This document shows positions 4,853-5,003 of a stretch of DNA of 5,003 bases, one piece after another. The position numbers and the translations under genes were made by a program. Positions within the stretch are counted from its first letter, which is position 1. Every line of letters begins with the position of its first letter. The stretch covers positions 1-5,003 of the forward strand of contig SACC01000131.1 in the NCBI GenBank assembly GCA_009928745.1, given 5' to 3'. This DNA is from Clostridia bacterium. Lineage in GTDB: Bacteria > Bacillota > Clostridia > Christensenellales > CAG-1252. The notes beneath the pieces were generated by a model. That model was not told the origin of the DNA. It saw only the letters and a program-made list of their open reading frames with translations, and made no database searches.

Positions 4853-5003
4853 CGCTCATTTAAGTTACTTAATAAAGACTGGCAATTATAATTGACGCAT
4901 TTTGCTTCGGAGTTTAGCTGATTTTAACCGCTATATTAGTTAAAACACAAGGCTTCAGCGGTCGATTGTAGACTAAAATATATTATACGGATACCTTTCC
5001 TTC
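4853..5003. other. Right-end stretch without a recognisable gene
   Basis: Together with the repeat region after the tRNA this makes about 370 bp without a gene. No frame on either strand gives a convincing product here. The only structure noted is a weak 6-bp inverted repeat, ACCGCT (4927-4932) and AGCGGT (4957-4962). No RNA gene or strong promoter was seen. Confidence 0.5.

Noticed and set aside
4936..5001. Possible C-terminal tail of a minus-strand gene entering from the right
   Set aside because: One frame is open for 21 codons before a TAA, but that is too short and unlike any family to support a call.

Overview
The window looks like chromosomal DNA of an AT-rich, low-GC Gram-positive anaerobe of the class Clostridia. 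The evidence is a clostridial-type pyruvate phosphate dikinase, a tiny YqzL-family gene overlapping recO (a Bacillota arrangement), AGGAGG-type ribosome binding sites, consensus sigma-A promoters, tightly overlapping genes, and a tRNA-Trp of Gram-positive type with an encoded CCA end. Genus and species cannot be read from the sequence. All protein genes lie on the minus strand; only the tRNA lies on the plus strand.

Reading in the direction of transcription (right to left), the first unit is proC - rnhA - VTT/DedA-like membrane protein (4499 to 2178). Its genes overlap by 4 nt (proC/rnhA) or are 1 nt apart (rnhA/VTT), so they are almost certainly one translationally coupled transcript joining proline synthesis, RNA:DNA hybrid removal and a polytopic membrane protein. 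The second unit is yqzL - recO (2073 to 1251), with a 17-nt overlap. The third is ppdK, with a good promoter (1157-1185), a strong Shine-Dalgarno site and its start codon at 1100.

The most unusual region is the left end. ppdK is intact for about 293-300 codons and then stops resembling the family. From position 208 leftwards a different reading frame encodes the N-terminus of a tyrosine recombinase (integrase) that runs off the window. The simplest reading is that a mobile element interrupted ppdK, with the recombinase start codon within a few bases of the junction and in the same direction as ppdK. An assembly chimera cannot be excluded.

On the right, a tRNA-Trp(CCA) gene (4560-4634) has a near-consensus promoter upstream and an intrinsic terminator starting two bases after its CCA. 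The end of the tRNA acceptor stem plus the whole terminator hairpin recurs about 134 bp downstream without a recognisable second tRNA. This is a remnant of a duplicated tRNA gene, an attachment-site-like scar, or a local duplication. The remaining right end (4853-5003) shows no supportable gene.

I see no complete previously undescribed system. The points most worth a second look are the ppdK/recombinase junction, the duplicated tRNA-end/terminator, and the helically phased repeats upstream of the ppdK promoter.
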